From contig CAJNYU010001042.1 of the NCBI GenBank assembly GCA_905331475.1, positions 28,542 to 92,541 on the forward strand: 64,000 nt of DNA, written 5' to 3'. The notes beneath the pieces are model-generated. The model saw nothing but the letters and a program-made list of their open reading frames with translations. It made no database searches and was not told where the DNA came from. The translations under genes and the position numbers were made by a program. Source of the DNA: Rotaria socialis. Its lineage: Eukaryota > Rotifera > Eurotatoria > Philodinida > Philodinidae. Positions 1-11,661 of this stretch are shown piece after piece (within the stretch, counting starts at the first letter, position 1; each line of letters starts with the position of its first letter).

Positions 1-201
1 GTAGTTGTCGCATGTGAAGACATTGAAAAGTATCAGCAAGTTTTCATCAGCTACATTGATCCGAACTGTCCAGTCAGTAAACGCCAACAATTATTTGAAG
101 GGACGTTTGGGTTCACTTGTGCATGTGAACGCTGTGTTCACGAAATAGGAGCTGCCAATGGCAAAGAGATACGGAAACAGACATCTCGTTCTAAAAAATG
201 A
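1..201 (+). CDS. SMYD-type SET-domain lysine methyltransferase, 3' end only
   Basis: The reading frame is open from base 1 and stops with TGA at 199-201, so only the last 66 residues lie in the window. It contains ISYID, a basic RQQLFEGTFGF segment and then the cysteine cluster CACERC. This order is typical of the end of the SET domain and the post-SET zinc-binding Cys cluster of SET-MYND (SMYD) protein methyltransferases. Members of this family transfer methyl groups from S-adenosylmethionine to lysines of histones and other proteins. The tail is short and basic (KQTSRSKK) and lacks the helical C-terminal domain of vertebrate SMYD1-3. The catalytic part and start lie outside the window, so the subfamily cannot be named. 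Confidence 0.7.
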   Translation, partial: VVVACEDIEKYQQVFISYIDPNCPVSKRQQLFEGTFGFTCACERCVHEIGAANGKEIRKQTSRSKK

Positions 202-1293
202 AATGCTGTATACTACTATTCATTTTCAAACAGAACACACATTACGAACATTTTTTAAAAACATCATAGAAATGCGACATAGACCAGCTTTTTTCATTGA
301 TCTGAAAAGAGAATCTAGGGCTATCGAAGATTCCATGAGCATGGGCCAGTTTGAATCTTCTCTTTCTTCACTGTCAAAGCCCTCATTCATATTCTCAACA
401 TACAGAAACTATGAAGTAGTTTCTGACTAAAACAAAGAATAAAAGAAAAAGAATTGTCATATCTTCATAAAAAATATGCAACAAAAAGAAAACGATATCG
501 GCTTAATATAAGAAATGAAAAGTCTACTGAAGACTAATAGCGTTTTTCTTTAAACCATAGAAATCAATGCATACTACTCGTTCAAGAACGACAAGCTGGT
601 AGTTTTTATCGAGTCCAAAATACGTGCTTACAGATCGTGTTGAATGCCTTAATTTAGAACAGATACACATGGAGTAGACAAATTTTAGAGGAGATCGACA
701 CAGAAGATCATTAGCTTTACTAGTTATTTGAGTCATGTATGCTTCGCATATAGATACAGATTCGAAACGTGCTGCAATGAATCTAATCGGTTTCGAGTAA
801 ATGGCAAAGTATTGCATTTAAGACAATGATACATAATTCAATGATACTCGGACTGACTAGCTATGCTCAAACCGAATACGATCTTCATTTGTGGTTAAAT
901 AAGAGACCAGAGATGAATATGATTAAAAAAAAGAGTAATAACCATCGAGTGATCATCCGAAAAATTTTCATTTCGATATTTTGATGAATAGCCCACAATA
1001 AATTGGGCACTGAATATCGATCAATATGTGGAAAAGCATTGGGTTTGATAGATACTAGCGAATGAATCACCTTCCGAAAGACGAAAAAAAATTAATCACC
1101 GCTTTTAAAGAATAACATACGAACTGATCCAAATGCCATTTGGTTGCCAAAAGTTATTTGAATCAAGTTAGGCATATTCAGATTTACATAAATGTAGATC
1201 ATATGTAATTTATTACAAAAATAATTAACATGTAAAGATAAATGAAAGTGTTTTTTTCTGATCATGTATGGGAAAATACGATTACTATTTTGA
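202..1293. other. intergenic, no gene recognised
   Basis: AT-rich sequence between the convergent SMYD and UBE2M-like genes. Short ORFs occur on both strands but show no domain, splice logic or composition that supports coding. Confidence 0.6.
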
Positions 1294-1956
1294 TCAAATG
1301 AGTACACGATCGTACTGCACTCCATTGATGGTTCCACCTGCCATCGTTTGTCGAGCATTAGTTGTAAATGTTTTTGCATTCGAATTGAGAACTTTGGCTG
1401 CTTCTTTGTTTAGAGGATCACTTGGATTTGGGCTCTGTAGATCAGAGTAAAGTTCAAAAAATAGAAATCAAAATTGCAAAACTTACCGCGAAAAGAAAAA
1501 TAATACCGAAAATAATCGATGTGAGGTTTAATACTGGAGTCCAGTCTTCTCTAGAAATGAATCGACACATGCATTTATAATATTACGTATAACATTTAGG
1601 CTCACCTCAAAATATTCAAACAAACATTGCCCTCAAGATCAATATTTGGATGATAGATCTTTTGTGTACATTTAACTTTAGGTGGTTCATACGGATAATT
1701 TTGTCCAATATCGAATGAAAATTTGAAGGAACCACCTCTATAGTAACCCTAAATTAGAATCATTTTGAAATTAGTTCAATAATAGAGAGTGAAGTTGTAT
1801 TCACATCATCAGGTGCTATAGTCAATATAAATCGAAGAAGATTGTTTGGATCAGGATAAGTCACTTGGCAAATGGACGGCAATGCGTCAAAGTCACTCGA
1901 ATCTATAAATAAACCAACAAAGCGTTTAATATCCAGTTGAATAAGCAAATTGATTA
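1294..1956 (-). CDS. UBE2M: NEDD8-conjugating E2 enzyme, UBE2M/Ubc12-like, 5' end not found
   Basis: Four exons join in phase on the minus strand: about 1956-1805, 1748-1606, 1550-1487 and 1434-1294. All three introns are short and GT-AG. The product carries an E2 core: a DPNNLLRF segment, then [10 protein letters not shown], the [15 protein letters not shown] active-site region with the catalytic Cys, REDWTPVLN, and a C-terminus with [15 protein letters not shown] after the active site and the DPLNKEAA tail match UBE2M rather than a generic ubiquitin E2. UBE2M receives NEDD8 from its E1 and passes it to cullins, activating cullin-RING ligases. The first exon, which in the family carries an N-terminal extension that docks the E1, was not found; upstream of 1956 the frame meets a stop. 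Confidence 0.85.
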
Positions 1957-4037
1957 CTTCTTAGTCTACAAACTTGACAATACATAAAATTTCTTTAGAA
2001 TCAATTTAAGCCTCGGAAATAAATGTGGAAGCTTCGGATTTCATCTGAGAGTTATGTGTACTGCAAAAAGTGCATGGGACATATGAGTCATTCTAGAATG
2101 TCTGAACACCAAAATTATCATGAGAAACTAGGCAATTTGATATCTGGATGCAGTTTTTGTGCATTTTGAGACATTTTTCAGGCGGTGTTTCGTTAGAAAG
2201 CTACGATTTAGTTCAAAACTAATATCAGATTCGGAATCAGCGCTAGAAACTGAGTCAATTTATATATGTTGTGAATAATTCTGAGAAAAATTTGTTTTTT
2301 GAAAAGAAATCCCTGTACCCCTCCTCAAGGATGGTCTGGTCAAAAATGACAATTTTTTCGATAACTCAACCGTTTCTTGAGGGATCCTTCTCATCTTCGA
2401 ACTCGACCGAGATATTCATGAGATTAAACTGTGTGGAAAATTTCATCACGATCTGACTCTCCTTTCGAAAGTTATCGTGCCTACTTCCGGTCAGACGGAC
2501 ACACTAACCGATTCGATAGTGTACACTTTTTTTTTTGAGTACACAAAAACGTGCTTCCATCTTCAGTTATTACCCAACTCATATGAAAATGTAAGTATAT
2601 GCCAGACCTAAGGTATGTTGCAATATTTATTCTCTAACTTGAATGAGAGCTAGTCGACAACAAGTAAATACAAAATGAAAAATTCATCTTTGTGAATCAA
2701 ATGTTCTCTACTGAAAAAATCGATACGTCATACTCCTGAATGGATTGTTTTAATCCTATTAGTTTCAGAATTTCTTTTTTTTTTCATGAATAGATTTCAA
2801 TAAGATCCAATGGAAATGAAATCAGAGATTCACATACAAACTTTAGCCTTTACAGATGAGTATGGTATCACGTTGTTTTTCCTTTCGCCTAAGTTGAGCC
2901 GAACTTATTCAACTTGCAGTTTAAAAATGGTCAGTATTAGTAGTAGTAAAAATAAGAACTTCAATTACCTGCAACCACCAGCTTGTAAACAGCCAGCCCA
3001 TGTGATTGATCGTTGTTTAATGTTACTCCATGTTCATTGTCTATGGGTCGAGGTTTAGTGATGGGGTATATATAATTCAGCATATCTGTCATAGAGAGTA
3101 TAATTTAGTTTATCTGTTATCTTGTAAGTGTGAGCTCGATGCTTTTAGCAACATTAACTACAAAATATATGACAAAACACGTGCCATGAAGATCATAGAC
3201 GAGAAGAAACGAACGTCTAGACGTATGATATGAAAGCGCGATGCATATACCTGTACATAAGCCGTGTAAGTATAAAGAGAAAATAGCAGTACAATAAATA
3301 CTATGACTAGTGGGAAATAAACTAACATAAAATCAAATCACATTGAATACATAGGAGTCCTAAGGAGAAAAAACTACGCGAGTATGTACCTACTAAAATT
3401 TTTGTCTCAAATTTATTGTAGATTCTATCGTGAACACGTTTCTCTGCAGCAGAGCCCAAACATGATGCATCAAGTATTTAATAGCAGTTGACAGTTTTTA
3501 AGTAACGTCGTCTTCTATATATGTTTTATTTTCTTATATTATCTTCTGTTAATTTCTGAAACTCCTTATATACATAACTATTGTTTGCAATGGTAAAGTT
3601 GGTAGCAAATACGTTATAAACTAAAGCTTTTCTCAGGCTAACAATTGGATAGTGGTTTACTATCTATTACGGTTCCAGTGAGTTGGGGTAGATCGATTTC
3701 AACTTAGTCACATAACATATATCGGTAAAGTAATGGGTTCTATTTTCTTCGTCGCTTCGATTATTTGCAGAGTTATGGTACTAAATATACTTGACATTTG
3801 AAATGTTCATTAACTGTTGGAATTTTCTCGATAACTTACTAGATGAAAAAATTGAGTATAGAATATTCTAGTGAAATTCGACTGTTTTTTTGCTTTCGAA
3901 GCAGGTAATTTATATCTTACAGCAGCAGTTTGTTTTTTCCAAATGACTCATTTATTATTATTGCAACATCACGACATGTGCTATTACGATTTTCGTATTT
4001 CTGTTTTTCTTTTCTTTCGAAATATTTTTCAAAGATA
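1957..4037. other. intergenic, probable transposon debris
   Basis: No convincing gene. Bases 2300-2520 have higher GC and a composition unlike the flanks, and run into the poly-T hairpin at 2519, so they are probably repeat-derived. The rest is AT-rich with no structure I can name. Confidence 0.5.
2519..2544. repeat. poly-T-loop hairpin, copy 1
   Basis: Arms GTGTACAC and GAGTACAC flank a run of ten T. A near-identical structure lies at 42854-42882, again followed by ACAAAA, so it is a small dispersed repeat. Confidence 0.55.
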
Positions 4038-4250
4038 TGTCGCAGGTGGAACTAAAATTCAGGAAAATTGAAATTTCTCCTATAGGAGAAATTAAAATTT
4101 TAATCTCACCTAGGAGAAACTAAAATTTCAAGTTTTCTTTGAAAAACTCCAGTAAAAATTGAAATTTTAAGTTCACCTAGGAGAAATTAAAATTTTAAGT
4201 TTTCCTAGGAGAATTTTAAATTTTCCTGAATTTTAATTTCTCCTGCGACA
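4038..4250. mobile_element. palindromic MITE with GATA target duplication
   Basis: A 213-bp foldback. The left end begins TGTCGCAGG and the right end is its reverse complement. Both arms continue through AAAATTCAGGAAAAT-like sequence, so the whole unit can fold on itself. Internally a motif like CCTAGGAGAAATTAAAATTT recurs several times. Both flanks carry GATA (4034-4037 and 4251-4254), fitting a 4-bp target duplication. No ORF is inside, so it is non-autonomous. The superfamily is not assigned. Confidence 0.75.
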
Positions 4251-5267
4251 GATACACTCAATCTACACAAAATGGACAAAAATCGATGGGAAAGAAAAAA
4301 ATCTACTTTATCTATCTATGACTAAGAAGTTAGGGAATTTCTAAAATAGTCTCTCTACTTTGTTCTACATCGAAAGATATAAAATTGTTGTGATTATAAT
4401 CAGAAAATTTTCTAGAGTCACACAAAGATTGATCATTTTGAGTTTTAATGAGGCCATGAATTGAAATAGATATTTCAGAATATTCTTTACTATATATCCT
4501 ATTACTCGAAAGAACAAGTACAGCATTTCTCTTGTTCATTGAAGCTTGAACTTCAAAGCCGTTTCCCATGCACTAGGAAATATTCGGGCAAAACGGTGTG
4601 CATACAGCCAATATGGAAATTATCGAATCAAATATACTCAGTATAACGGTATTCACTATCCATACAAATAAAAATAGCAACAGGTATATATGTACATTAA
4701 TTAATTTACCTCTCCCCATGAAATTAATTTAGAAGTCATCACTTTTGAATTAATTATAAGATATTCGCTGATTTTTTCTATTTGAATGACTAAGATTTCA
4801 AGCTTCACAAAAAAAACAATTTGATTGAACTGGGCACGTCTTTTGTAAGAAAGCATTATGAGCATTAATTTTGCTAAGGTTAAAGAGACGATCGAGTTTA
4901 ACTGCATCGCTGCAACAGAATCTATGATCTAATGAAATCATATACTTTTATCTGATCGTTTCCACATCATGATTGGATAAAATAAGCACAATTATAAATA
5001 ATATTAACTAGAACTACAAACAGAAAACATGTTTACGAAATTGAGAGATATGAGTCATCATTGTGATGGAGCAATCAAATTCAATCACACATTTAAATGT
5101 TTATGCAAATATATCTATTTCTTTCTTCTCATCCTTTAAAAACATTTTCCACCTCTTGCCAAAAATAAACATTTTCGATTCATTCGTCCTTCTATTCATT
5201 TTATTCATTCACTTGTCATCAATAGAGTAATAGCTAACTAATCACGTGTGCACACCCATCGTCAAAT
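4251..5267. other. intergenic upstream of the SUKH gene
   Basis: AT-rich, no recognisable gene. Two short minus-strand ORFs (around 4330-4569 and 4701-4907) have no domain features and are treated as chance. Confidence 0.5.
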
Positions 5268-6029
5268 ATGACAACGTTGAATGTTGATGACAACAACAGT
5301 ATTGCTTCGCGCACACGTTCGAAACGTAAAATTAATGCTTCGGATCAAGGTGTTCAACAGAGTAATGGCAATGGTATGGTTGATCGAGTTGCAAAGCTAT
5401 GGAATAAACTCAACGATGCTCTTGTATATGCGCCTTACTTTCAGAACACAAATCAGAAAGGAGTATCTGAAGAACGCATCAAACAAATTGAGTCTAAGTT
5501 GAAAGTTTCATTGCCAACTGAAATCCGTACAGTAATTAGTATACACGATGGGCAAAATAAGATCGGCTATGGACTGAGCCACCGTTTGGCAACAACTGAT
5601 CTTCTTCCGGTTTCGCAATGGCGACCCTATGAGACAAACCATGAAGAATGTGAACTTCTGCTCGAATGTCTCGTCGATAAAAAGATCTATGAAACAGCTG
5701 AACTGCGCGACGATGTTCGAGATCATTTAACTGCATACCTCAATGGTATTAAACAAGCATCAACAAACAACAGAAAAACTGAATATAGTATAGCTAACGA
5801 TGATGTATTTCATGCATTACCCTGTGAGCTACTTATAATTGGCGAAGGTATGGACGATTACACTGAGCAATATTTGTTGAGTGTACGAACAAGTCGAATC
5901 TACATGGCCATACATAATATACCTGAATGGACATTGATCGGTACTTTCAGTGACTGGATAGACATGGGTACAGAAAATGCAATACGCGATAAAACAGACA
6001 TTAAACAACTTCGCAACGATTTGAATTAG
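5268..6029 (+). CDS. SUKH (SMI1/KNR4) domain protein
   Basis: A single uninterrupted 253-residue frame. Residues 1-40 are polar and basic (RTRSKRK), possibly a nuclear-type signal. From about residue 48 the protein fits the SMI1/KNR4 fold: a first helix, then GVSEERIKQIESKLKVSLP, then EIRTVISIHDGQ, then a long insert, and later LPCELLIIGEGM and EWTLIGTFSDWIDMG. SUKH proteins include yeast Knr4/Smi1, which links cell-wall synthesis to signalling, and many bacterial immunity proteins that neutralise nuclease toxins. No signal peptide or membrane segment is seen, so it is probably cytosolic or nuclear. No intron is visible, which is unusual beside its spliced neighbours and fits acquisition by transfer, though that is inference. 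Confidence 0.8.
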   Translation: MTTLNVDDNNSIASRTRSKRKINASDQGVQQSNGNGMVDRVAKLWNKLNDALVYAPYFQNTNQKGVSEERIKQIESKLKVSLPTEIRTVISIHDGQNKIGYGLSHRLATTDLLPVSQWRPYETNHEECELLLECLVDKKIYETAELRDDVRDHLTAYLNGIKQASTNNRKTEYSIANDDVFHALPCELLIIGEGMDDYTEQYLLSVRTSRIYMAIHNIPEWTLIGTFSDWIDMGTENAIRDKTDIKQLRNDLN

Positions 6030-7414
6030 ATTATAAGTATTGCAGCATGAATAAGTTAGCTTAGCAATGACATGAAACAAAGTGCTCGAGGATAATCTCT
6101 ATAGTCAATAAAATGAAGGATTTATTCTCGATGACTATACTGAATCATAAAATCGCTAGAGATGCAAAATACTCTTAAGCATACTTCTATTTTGATAAAT
6201 AAAATTTTAAAACTTTGCATTGATTTTTCTTCAGTGGTAGAGAACAATGATTTTGAAGAATTCAAACTCTGAAATGAGCAACGTTTTCGGTTTATATTTT
6301 GAAATTAAAGGAAGACTAAAGATAAAACAAAATAATCCTGAGTATTTCATTTGCATAAAAAGTATTTAATGACTTGTTTTCTCGATATAGACAACGATGT
6401 TTTATCGATTTACTGTCATAAAGTATAGGCTATACTTAAAAATTCTCTGAATTTTGAAAAAATTTCATCTCACTGTGTCATATATGATTAAGAGAAAATT
6501 AGTATACATGAAGAAAATAATGCAAATGCTGATCATATTAATCATACATACAGAGCAGCCAGCTATTTATTACTCAAAAATGTTACTAAAACTAATTAAA
6601 TTTATTTAAAAAACTAGGCTGTATTAGTATCCTTTCATCGCCATCTCACTTTCTCAACGTGAAAAATTACTTTTACAAATATGAACGTGTAATACATCTG
6701 ATTGAATGAGTAATGAGACACTCGATTATCTTACGTTATTCTTGTCTCAATAAATAAATGTAGAAATCACTTTTGCCCATTCATAAAGAGGTTAACGGTG
6801 CTGAAACTACTTTTATTAACTTTTCCACATGGTTACTGTAACTAATCATATTCATCGATGCTCTTAATATTGTTTTGTTTTTCTTCAACTACACGAAAAC
6901 CCTCGTATTACTTATACGATATGAAAATATATGAGGATGATGTGACTTTATAATATAAATGATTGATATAAAGATGTATGATGATTCAAAATCGGCGTGA
7001 TTGTTTTCTATGTTTTGATATATTTTATTAGAAGTTTGCCTCTAAGAAACAGTCTGTTTCATTTCTTCTTCCTACTGCTCAAAAGTACACGAAAACAGAA
7101 TTAGTAATGGTTGTACAGTACGGTGTTGAATAATTTTCATGCAATCACAGGTAGAAGTAGAAAAAAGAGGCTATCACTGACTATTTCTTCGTTTTTTTAT
7201 GCCCCGATAACACATCCGATTGCCAGTTGATTGTTTACAATTGGATAGCTATTGAGACGGTTCTGGCATTTTTATTCAGTGAAATGTATACATCTGACTC
7301 AGACCCACACTTTCATCAACATGAGTACGACGTTGAACAGAATTGGCGAAAAAAAGAAAAATTCCGTTATTTAATGTTTAGCTTCCTGCTTTCGTTTCCT
7401 GTCTTTTCAAGACA
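6030..7414. other. intergenic
   Basis: AT-rich, no gene, RNA or transposon structure recognised. AATAAA-like signals occur just downstream of the SUKH stop. Confidence 0.55.
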
Positions 7415-7986
7415 ATGACTTTTTCGAGCAATTTGTTCTTACCAATTCGTCTGTTCGTACTTGTAGTTGGTAGCAACTGGGTTCGCGTGCAACATCGATA
7501 TTCGATTGGTGGCAAATTCACTTATGCAGAAAATAAAGCTACTACAACTGTGAATCTTTTGACCGGTAAAACTAATATCACATTTCAAGAAACAATCTGC
7601 ACAGAACGCATGGTTGAAGTTGAAGATGAACTACGTGGTACGAGCGGTGAAGTAGAAAAGTCTTGCACCCGCGCTCGCTTTATTCCTCCTGATAAACTCG
7701 CAAAAACATGTATACTTTTTTCAAGAACCCTTGACGAATTGAAAATGTTAACTAACAAATCCATAGATTACTCAGTTGGAGATAACTGGTCGAACAAAAT
7801 AATGGAGAGTACTTTCATACATGCAACTGTAACTCGTCTGATTGGATAACACGAAATATTGACACTCAAACAGGCATCACATTGTTGCTGGATGAGATTT
7901 CGAAGTCGACTATAGGAAACAATCATAAGACCGAAATCCATGTTAGAACACTTATCAAAAGAGAAACTGCTGATAATGAAGTATGA
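7415..7986 (+). CDS. orphan possibly secreted protein, possible frameshift
   Basis: A 144-residue frame runs to 7849. It begins with a hydrophobic stretch (LFLPIRLFVLVVGS) that could be a signal peptide, followed by polar sequence with three cysteines and NKS/NIT glycosylation-type motifs. I do not recognise a family. Just before its stop, a second frame takes over with similarly protein-like composition (SDWITRNIDTQTGI onward) and runs to a TGA at 7984-7986. Either a frameshift has split one gene, or the second stretch is chance. Confidence that it is coding is modest. Confidence 0.4.
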
Positions 7987-9714
7987 GAATTGAAGAATTG
8001 TTGCACCTTTATATGCATACAGGCGAAGCATATTGAAATTTCACGCAGCTGCTAGTACGGTAAAATAGAAGGTAGATCCATCTATGCTTCAACTATGGAA
8101 CTCCTCTCCACTGTTAATGCATGTGTGTGATGAAAGATATATTCATTAAAATATACAGTATGGACTTAAAGCGCTTCGAAAACTGTGACTGTAAATAGAT
8201 TCTATCACAAACCACCTAGAGAAAGAGAGAGTATTTTTCTACTATTCAAAAGTCGATATGCCACGATATAGTTTCTTTTAATTGCTAGCAGTGCCAATTG
8301 AGCACAAATAATTATTTATTATCTATCCGAAAAACGATCATGGTTCTGTGTCTGTAAAGGTAATATCGAATATGGTGATCTCTGCTATTCTTTGAGCCGA
8401 CTAAGTTCGCGATAATATTCTATGCAAAAGAATGGTAGATGATGTCAATTCGAGTGATTTTTATATCACCTTATTCTATGCCATCTTCACGGAGCTCTCA
8501 TACGGTGAAATCATATAGTTTACGTTAGTATTATTGAATGGAATCGAATTCGCATCACTAATACTGAGAAAACCTATAATTCGTCAACAATGATTTCGAA
8601 CAGGTGAAGAGAATATGAATTTGTATACTCGTTCGAGTCTTATACCTTACGTTCAGTTAATGTGCTAATATTGCAAACTAAGAAGATTTTATTTTTGTAG
8701 GTAATGTTTATTCTAATGTTCATCTTTTTGTTCGCTTTCGATTCTCTTGTTTTGGCATCTGTAAAATCCTTTCATTATTTTTTTCTATCATTTGATTGAT
8801 AAATTGTAATAGATTTTTAATTTTATTCCACATTGTGATGCATTGAAATTGTTTTTATAAGAATATTTCTGTGAAATTTTCTATGATCTAGTGAAATCAA
8901 TAATCTGCCGGGCTTTTTTAAACTGATCTTAAAGATGAAAAATATAATTTATATCCTGGTTTACGAAAAAAACAAAATCAATGACACGTTTTTCGTCCCA
9001 AGTGAAATATTCAAGAAAGAAATTTTTAACTCTACCATTTCAGTAATTATTATTTCTATTGATACCAGAAAAATCTGATGTATTCAACTATGATCAATTC
9101 TCTCTATTGTCCATCAATATCCGTACAGATATCGCAAATTGATCAGAATACAAATTCGACTTTGAGTAGAGTAATTTTGCATGTCGGATTGATATCGGGA
9201 AGTATCACTATTTTAATTGAAACACACGCTGTTATTATCTATGTTTGAACCAATTGAATGATCACGTGCTCGGCACGCGCTCAATGGTGCATACTGAAAA
9301 AATTATCCGCGCATAATAGTATTCATCTGAACTTAATGTATGAAAGGATGAAGAGAAAATAATTTTTTTCTCCAAAAACTAATATTCTTCAGATTTCTAT
9401 CTAGGATAGCGACTAAACTTGTATTAACATGTTTCTTCTACTATGACTGTATTATAGCATGTGCCCTCATTGCCCTATCTAAGATTTTCTCTATATGGAG
9501 AAAATAAAAAAAATCTCATTTTCCTCCATCCTCTCGACTGCCCTCGTTCACTTTATGTTTCATTCACTGTCGAGGTTAATGTATTAAGTCATAACGTGCG
9601 CAGAGAATTACCCTAAGAATTATTATTTTCATCAGATAGAATCAAAAATATTCTACAGAGAATACTTGTATTGTTTACAATAGTTTTTCACTCATGGCCG
9701 TTTTGACTACTAGT
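7987..9714. other. intergenic
   Basis: No gene or repeat recognised in about 1.7 kb of AT-rich sequence. Confidence 0.55.
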
Positions 9715-9887
9715 CAGGGACGGCGCGAAGTAATAAAAATATAGGGGGGTTACTTGAAAACGGGAGGTTTTTTTTTCAAAAATCGGAGTAAATCAATAAA
9801 AATCTCTCTTCTATTTTCTTCAAATCGGAGTAAAATTGAAACAAAAATTTCCAAAGTTGGGGGAGGGGCTGGGGGGGCCCCCCCCTG
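9715..9887. mobile_element. GC-ended repeat, possible MITE
   Basis: The segment starts CAGGGACGGCGCG and ends in a C run followed by CTG, giving a CAGGG..CCCTG inverted end in an otherwise AT-rich setting. Inside are two copies of an AATCGGAGTAAA motif. No matching target duplication was found, so this call is weak. It lies directly upstream of the nuclear-receptor start. Confidence 0.4.
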
Positions 9888-9914
9888 TAGATTAAATCAA
9901 AGCGTTCGACAATA

Positions 9915-11661
9915 ATGGAAAAATCATCGTCGAATCGTTCTATAAGTAAAAAAAGTCTGTCTACAGAAGTGAGTATTGAATGTAAAATTTGTGGAGAATT
10001 TGCTAAATATTCACATTTCGGCGTCGTTTCATGTAATCCATGCAAGATGTTTTTCAAAAGAAATGGTGAACACGGAAAAGTTAATTGAATATATCAGTAT
10101 TTTCTTTTACCCGTCTGCATTCTTATTATTTTTTCAATTATAGGATGCTTTGAAATGTCCTTATAATGGTCATTGTGAAATAAATATTAATAATCGTCAT
10201 GTATGCTCATATTGTCGACTATCCAAATGTTTTGATTGTGGAATGCAAACAGAATTGATTCGATGCTCGTACTCAAAAAAAGATAAAACGAATCAAAAAA
10301 GCGCATCAGTGGCAGATGCAGAGCCAGTAGTTGCATTAAAGAAGTTAACACCGGTACGATCGTTCTATTATCATACTTCAGTATATAATCTCTAGTATGA
10401 TTAATAAAACTGTGAAGTTTCGAGTTTTTTTTCTCAAAATGAATAATTCCACGGAATATCTACACCCCGGAATGTAACGGAAACTTGAGAAATTTTTAAG
10501 ATAGAGGTCATGATTAGAAAGGAAAAAATCAGTCTAGACTTAAACGCATAAATTATTTGGAAAAATAACTCCATATTCTCTTTACTGTTCAATTGATATT
10601 TCATTTTGATATCAGTGAATTTTTTTCTGTAAATAATAGAAAATCGAAAAATATTTGTTACTTTTCACACTATTAATTATTTTTAGCTATTTTTTCTTCA
10701 AAGTTCGTAGAAATAATATTATCGAACAAGAGAAAATCGATCCCTATCAATCCTATTCCTCTAAGGCACTGAAGAGCGAAACTTCAACGGTTTATATGTG
10801 AAAAGTATATTTTTCTATTCTAACCTCGTTCTCAATTAACAGAAAATGTTCAACTTGCTGACAAAAAACAATTGAAAATTTACGGACGATTTTCTTCATT
10901 GAATTTAAATCTATTGAATCGAATTATTTGAACCCAAATGGAATATTATGTACCATTAAAAAAACGGTTTTTTTCTGATACTTTCAGTTTAGTTTCTTGT
11001 GACATAAATTACTGTTTCTCTAATCTTTTTTTTAATGTTTAGATTCCTAATCTAAATATTTTACAATCGGATCAATCAACATTAACTGTCAATAAATGGA
11101 ATTTGATTTCCAAAATTTATCACATTGCTATGATGAATATAGTGAACTATCAATAGGTGAAACGTTTTATGTTTGAACAAAGTTCTCTACCAAGTAAATT
11201 ACACAATAAATCAGGAGCAACAAGAGAGCTAACTTTATTCTCTATAAAATTCAATTAATAGATTGTTCTAAACATTTCAATGCTGTTAAACCAATTACTC
11301 ATTGATTTGTATTACGTGCTGCTATGCATTTAGCAGATCAACTTGATTTTGATACGATCGTCATGAAATTATTTTTCGCTATTGTTTTATGTGCAACAAT
11401 TCGCTATGCCATCTATTCCGATGCGTCACTAATAAATTTATCACATATTAAAGGTAACTTACAGTATATTGAATTAACATGACAGTATTTATGTTTTATA
11501 GATATAATTTTGAACGTGCTGTTATATGTTGATCTGAGTTTCTTTAATGTTTTTTTTACGATGGATGAAGCTGTTGTTAAAACACATGGTGTTCAATGGT
11601 TTTGAGATACTATTTTGTCTATTGTTGATTAAGCCAAACAAAGTTTGACTCTCAATGAATA
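9915..11661 (+). pseudogene. nuclear hormone receptor, DNA-binding domain intact, ligand-binding domain decayed
   Basis: The start ATG is at 9915. Exon 1 (9915-10079) encodes a Ser-rich leader and zinc finger 1: CKIC, 13 residues, CNPC, then KMFFKRN. A 64-bp GT-AG intron follows. Exon 2 from 10144 encodes finger 2 with exact spacing C-x5-C-x9-C-x2-C and RLSKCFDCGM. The frame then stops at 10393-10395 without a ligand-binding domain. Farther on, from about 11040, receptor LBD sequence is recognisable only in broken frames: WNLISK, a stretch in another frame with CYDEYSELSIGE, then MFEQSSLP, then AMHLADQLDFDTIVMKLFFAI, then MDEAVVKTHGVQWF, with several stops. Such receptors are ligand-regulated transcription factors. 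As it stands it could make at most a DBD-only protein of about 137 residues. Confidence 0.75.

Noticed and set aside
158-430. 90-residue ORF overlapping the SMYD 3' end in another frame
   Set aside because: The SMYD frame is clearly coding through this region to its own stop. The overlapping ORF has no recognisable motif.
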